A stretch of 64,000 nt of DNA, taken from assembly GCF_017316305.2 (NCBI RefSeq), contig NZ_CP147250.1, forward strand, positions 2,355,001 to 2,419,000, written 5' to 3'. The notes below the pieces were generated by a model, which saw only the letters and a program-made list of their open reading frames with translations, made no database searches and was not told where the DNA came from. Below are positions 61,146 to 64,000 of the stretch, one piece after another. The stretch is from Enterococcus sp. DIV1094. GTDB lineage: Bacteria > Bacillota > Bacilli > Lactobacillales > Enterococcaceae. Position numbers and translations under genes: made by a program. How positions within the stretch are numbered: position 1 is the stretch's first letter; each line of letters starts with the position of its first letter.

Positions 61146-61826
61146 ATGACACGAATTAGTATTGCAATTGATGGACCTGCCTCTTCAGGCAAAAGTACGG
61201 TAGCAAAGATCATCGCCAATGAACTAAACTATATCTATACAGATACAGGAGCGATGTATCGTGCAGTTACCTATTTAGCCATCAAACATCAAGTCGCTTT
61301 CTCTGATGAAACAGGATTAGTCGATTTGATCAACCAATACCCTATTTCATTTGAACAACAGGCAGATGGTCAACATGTCCTTGTGGCTGGGCAAGATGTG
61401 ACTTCAGCGATTCGACAACCAGATGTCACACGAGCGGTCTCTGAAGTTGCTGCACATTCAAATGTACGCAAAGCGTTAGTGAGTATCCAACAAAGGATCG
61501 GGGAAGATGGCGGCGTGGTCATGGACGGTCGTGATATTGGCACAGCTGTTTTACCAAAAGCAGAAGTGAAGATTTTCTTAGTAGCTAGTGTAACGGAACG
61601 AGCACAAAGACGACACAAGGAAAACCTTGAAAAAAACATTCCGACAGACTTAGAAGAGTTGACAAAAGAAATACAAGCACGCGATGAATACGATTCGACG
61701 CGAAAAGTGTCACCGCTGAAGCAAGCAGACGATGCAATACGGATCGATACAACAGGTAAATCGATCCCAGAAGTGGTCCAAGAAATCAAAGAAGTCATCA
61801 ATCAAAAGGGATATTGTCGTGATTAA
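61146..61826 (+). CDS. cmk: Cytidylate kinase
   Basis: Phosphorylates CMP/dCMP; 226 residues. P-loop GPASSGKSTVAK, YTDTGAMYRAVTYLA, the nucleotide-binding DGRDIGTAVLP, and DSTRKVSPLKQADDAIRIDTT are typical. ATG 61146 follows GGGAG at 61133-61137; the ATG at 61139 is out of frame. It precedes rpsA and der, the conserved Firmicutes order. Confidence 0.96.
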   Translation: MTRISIAIDGPASSGKSTVAKIIANELNYIYTDTGAMYRAVTYLAIKHQVAFSDETGLVDLINQYPISFEQQADGQHVLVAGQDVTSAIRQPDVTRAVSEVAAHSNVRKALVSIQQRIGEDGGVVMDGRDIGTAVLPKAEVKIFLVASVTERAQRRHKENLEKNIPTDLEELTKEIQARDEYDSTRKVSPLKQADDAIRIDTTGKSIPEVVQEIKEVINQKGYCRD

Positions 61827-61961
61827 TGGACAAAAACGTGGGAATACGACCATTTTGGAGGAAAACAAACGAAATCGCTTTATTTTTTTTTAATAATCAA
61901 TTAAACTAAAAGCAGTACCGTAGTAGGTAACGGCAGAATGTTGGTTAGGAGGACAAGTGTT

Positions 61962-63194
61962 ATGACAGAATTTGAACAAAATCAGACAGAAAACAACCAA
62001 TCAATGGAAGATGCAATGAATAGCGTTCAAGAAGTGAACGTTGGTGATGTCGTCAAAGGAGAAGTTTTAGTCATTGAAGACAAACAAGCCATCGTTGGAA
62101 TCGAAGGAACGGGTGTTGAAGGTGTAGTTCCTGCAAAAGAATTATCTACTTTACCAGTCGAAGATATCAACGAAGTGGTAAAGGTTGGCGATACGTTAGA
62201 TCTAGTCGTGATCAGCACGATCGGAAAAGACAAAGAAAACGGAAGTTACCTTTTATCAAAACGACGTTTAGATGCGAAAAAAGTTTGGGAGGATATCGAA
62301 AAAGATTTCCAAGCTGGAAATATCATTGAAGCACCAGTGACAAATGTTGTCAAAGGTGGATTAGTGGTCGATGTCGGTGTTCGTGGATTTGTTCCAGCAT
62401 CAATGGTAGAAGATCACTTCGTTGCTGATTTTTCTGAATACAAAGGAAAAACAATGACATTCAAAATCGTTGAGATCGAACCATCAGAAAATCGCTTGAT
62501 CCTTTCACACAAAGCAGTCGTTGAAACGGAAAAAGAAGCACAGAAAAAAGAATTACTATCAACGATCAAAGAAGACGATGTGATCGAAGGACGCGTCGCT
62601 CGTATCACAGATTTTGGTGCGTTTGTTGATTTAGGTGGGATCGATGGCTTAGTACACGTTTCTGAGATCTCTCACGGACATGTTGCTAAACCTGGTGACG
62701 TTTTAGCTGTAGGCGATGAAGTGAAAGTAAAAGTTCTTTCAATCAATCCTGAGCAAGGACGTATCTCATTATCGATCAAAGACACATTGCCTGGACCTTG
62801 GACAGATATCGAAACAAAAGCTCCAGTAGGCGCTGTACTTGATGGAAAAGTCAAACGACTAACAAGCTTTGGTGCGTTTGTTGAAGTGTTCCCAACAGTT
62901 GAAGGACTTGTCCACATTTCACAAATCTCTCATAAACATATCGCAACACCACATGAAGTACTTCATGAAGGTGACGATGTTCAAGTGAAAGTTTTAGAAG
63001 TCAATCCAGAAGAACATCGAATTGCTTTAAGTATCAAAGCATTAGAAGAAAAACCTACTTCTGAAAAAGAACCGAAAGAAGTTGAATCGTATGAGTTGCC
63101 TGAAGAAAATACAGGATTTACGATGGGCGATATCTTAGGTGAAGCATTAAAAGGGGAAGTAGAAGAAACAGCAACGGATGATTCTGAAAAATAA
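61962..63194 (+). CDS. rpsA: Ribosomal protein S1-like protein (four S1 domains)
   Basis: RNA-binding protein of 410 residues. Four S1 domains: first about 20-90 (VGDVVKGEVLVIED), second about 105-175, third about 195-265 (VIEGRVARITDFGAFVDLGG), fourth about 280-350 (VLDGKVKRLTSFGAFVEV), then an acidic tail. It lacks the two N-terminal ribosome-binding modules of E. coli S1, as usual in low-GC Gram-positives. ATG 61962 follows AGGAGG; the upstream in-frame TTG at 61938 is rejected. Confidence 0.93.
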   Translation: MTEFEQNQTENNQSMEDAMNSVQEVNVGDVVKGEVLVIEDKQAIVGIEGTGVEGVVPAKELSTLPVEDINEVVKVGDTLDLVVISTIGKDKENGSYLLSKRRLDAKKVWEDIEKDFQAGNIIEAPVTNVVKGGLVVDVGVRGFVPASMVEDHFVADFSEYKGKTMTFKIVEIEPSENRLILSHKAVVETEKEAQKKELLSTIKEDDVIEGRVARITDFGAFVDLGGIDGLVHVSEISHGHVAKPGDVLAVGDEVKVKVLSINPEQGRISLSIKDTLPGPWTDIETKAPVGAVLDGKVKRLTSFGAFVEVFPTVEGLVHISQISHKHIATPHEVLHEGDDVQVKVLEVNPEEHRIALSIKALEEKPTSEKEPKEVESYELPEENTGFTMGDILGEALKGEVEETATDDSEK

Positions 63195-63259
63195 ATGAAT
63201 GATCGTTCCTGAAGCGCGAATTTTCAGCATCAAGGGAAGTTGTACATGTGCGAAACAAG

Positions 63260-63297
63260 TGGTCTGGGGATTACGCCCCGGACCATTTTCTTTTTGT
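63260..63297 (+). terminator. Rho-independent terminator
   Basis: TGGTCTGGGG pairs with CCCCGGACCA across six bases; a T-rich tail follows. It ends rpsA. Confidence 0.88.
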
Positions 63298-63345
63298 AAT
63301 AAACCACGATCCTGAAAAATACTTAAATGTTCACCGATCTAAGCT

Positions 63346-63374
63346 TGAAAGTTCGTGAAGTATTCGGTACACTA
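63346..63374 (+). promoter_or_regulatory. Promoter of der
   Basis: TTGAAA at 63346-63351 and TACACT at 63369-63374 with a 17-base spacer. Confidence 0.6.
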
Positions 63375-63407
63375 AGTGAGATTGGAAACATGTGAGGAGG
63401 AAAAAAT

Positions 63408-64000
63408 ATGGCAAATCCAACAATTGCAATCGTTGGTCGCCCAAACGTCGGTAAGTCGACGATTTTTAACCGTATCGCCGGAGAGCGTATTTCGATTGTC
63501 GAAGATACTCCAGGAGTTACTCGTGATCGTATTTATGCTAAAGGGGAATGGTTAGGTCGTGATTTCAGTATTATTGATACTGGTGGGATCGACTTAGGCG
63601 ATGAACCATTTATGGATCAAATCAAACACCAAGCAGAAATCGCGATCGATGAAGCTGATGTGATCGTTTGTGTCGTTAGTGGACGCGAAGGAATCACCGA
63701 TGCAGATGAAGTCGTAGCAAAAATTTTATACCGCAGCAACAAACCGGTGATCTTAGCCGTTAACAAAGTCGATAATCCTGAAATGAGAAATGACATCTAT
63801 GAATTTTATGCACTAGGACTAGGAGACCCTTATCCAGTGTCAGGAAGTCATGGATTAGGTATCGGAGATATCTTAGATGAAGCGGTGAAATTCTTCGATG
63901 AAGAAGCCGAAGAAGAAGAGGACGATACTATCAAATTCAGTTTGATCGGTCGCCCAAATGTTGGGAAATCTTCCTTGATCAATGCGATCTTAGGTGAAGA
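63408..64000 (+). CDS. der: Ribosome assembly GTPase Der (EngA), 3' end outside the window
   Basis: Double-Era GTPase for 50S subunit assembly; the first 197 or so codons are present and the frame is open to the edge. First G domain: [32 protein letters not shown]. An acidic linker (EEAEEEEDD) leads to the second G domain, whose P-loop [14 protein letters not shown] is just reached. ATG 63408 follows GAGGAGG. Confidence 0.97.
   Translation, partial: MANPTIAIVGRPNVGKSTIFNRIAGERISIVEDTPGVTRDRIYAKGEWLGRDFSIIDTGGIDLGDEPFMDQIKHQAEIAIDEADVIVCVVSGREGITDADEVVAKILYRSNKPVILAVNKVDNPEMRNDIYEFYALGLGDPYPVSGSHGLGIGDILDEAVKFFDEEAEEEEDDTIKFSLIGRPNVGKSSLINAILGE

Noticed and set aside
61370..61801. 143-codon minus-strand frame opposite cmk
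   Set aside because: Shadow of the cmk codon pattern; Ser/Cys/Arg-rich with no ribosome-binding site.
1..64000. tRNA, rRNA, CRISPR array, prophage att site, replication origin
   Set aside because: None was recognised by eye on either strand; no cloverleaf-like CCA-ended genes or repeat-spacer arrays were seen.

Overview
The window is chromosomal DNA of a low-GC Gram-positive lactic acid bacterium, almost certainly an Enterococcus of the E. faecium species group. Evidence: a mevalonate pathway encoded by divergent mvaS and bifunctional mvaE, a MapZ-type division protein, PepV, many U-tailed terminators, and an extra tuf gene of streptococcal/lactococcal type, which is known from the E. faecium group. 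No rRNA, tRNA or CRISPR array was seen. The right end follows the Bacillus-type orders fur-xerD-ribT-scpA-scpB-rluB and ypbB-recQ-ypbE-cmk-rpsA-der.

Layout. 1-4.5 kb: oligopeptide ABC transporter (two permeases, two ATPases; binding protein probably left of the window). 4.5-9 kb: cellobiose-type PTS EIIC divergent from a 6-phospho-beta-glucosidase around a cre-like site, then a universal stress protein and a PdxK/ThiD kinase. 9-15.6 kb: cardiolipin synthase, a yybP-ykoY (Mn2+) riboswitch before a P-type ATPase, a methyltransferase, mvaS. 16-18.5 kb: mvaE. 18.8-20.3 kb: ISL3-family element, copy 1. 20.4-24.6 kb: an M-box (Mg2+) riboswitch before two SEDS (FtsW/RodA) genes and a PAP2-LCP fusion gene. 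24.7-31 kb: small hypotheticals, aldo/keto reductase, nucleoid-associated protein, a frameshifted yxeA-like gene, the extra tuf and a twice-frameshifted fic gene. 31-38.8 kb: envelope genes (mprF, hydrolase, lysozyme-like protein, DUF368/PopT) and a CtpE-like P-type ATPase. 38.9-50.3 kb: dnaG-rpoD, mapZ-like gene, cvfB, fur, xerD, ribT, scpAB, rluB, FMN riboswitch-ribU. 50.4-52 kb: ISL3 copy 2, inverted. 52.3-57.9 kb: YfcC-type transporter, pepV, an AbrB-Doc toxin-antitoxin remnant, hydrolase, ferredoxin. 57.9-64 kb: ypbB, recQ, LysM protein, cmk, rpsA-like gene and the start of der.

Themes. (1) Metal- and cofactor-sensing RNA: Mn2+, Mg2+ and FMN leaders plus a perfect 7-1-7 Fur/PerR-type box before fur. 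(2) Envelope assembly: SEDS polymerases, PAP2 and LCP domains, a predicted undecaprenyl-phosphate flippase, MprF and cardiolipin synthase. The most interesting candidate is the M-box-controlled SEDS-SEDS-PAP2/LCP operon, because M-boxes usually control Mg2+ transporters. (3) Gene decay and mobility: two nearly identical ISL3 copies with perfect 8-bp target duplications bracket about 30 kb, and three accessory genes (yxeA-like, fic, doc) are broken.

Start codons were chosen from visible ribosome-binding sites. Identifications rest on reading motifs without database searches.
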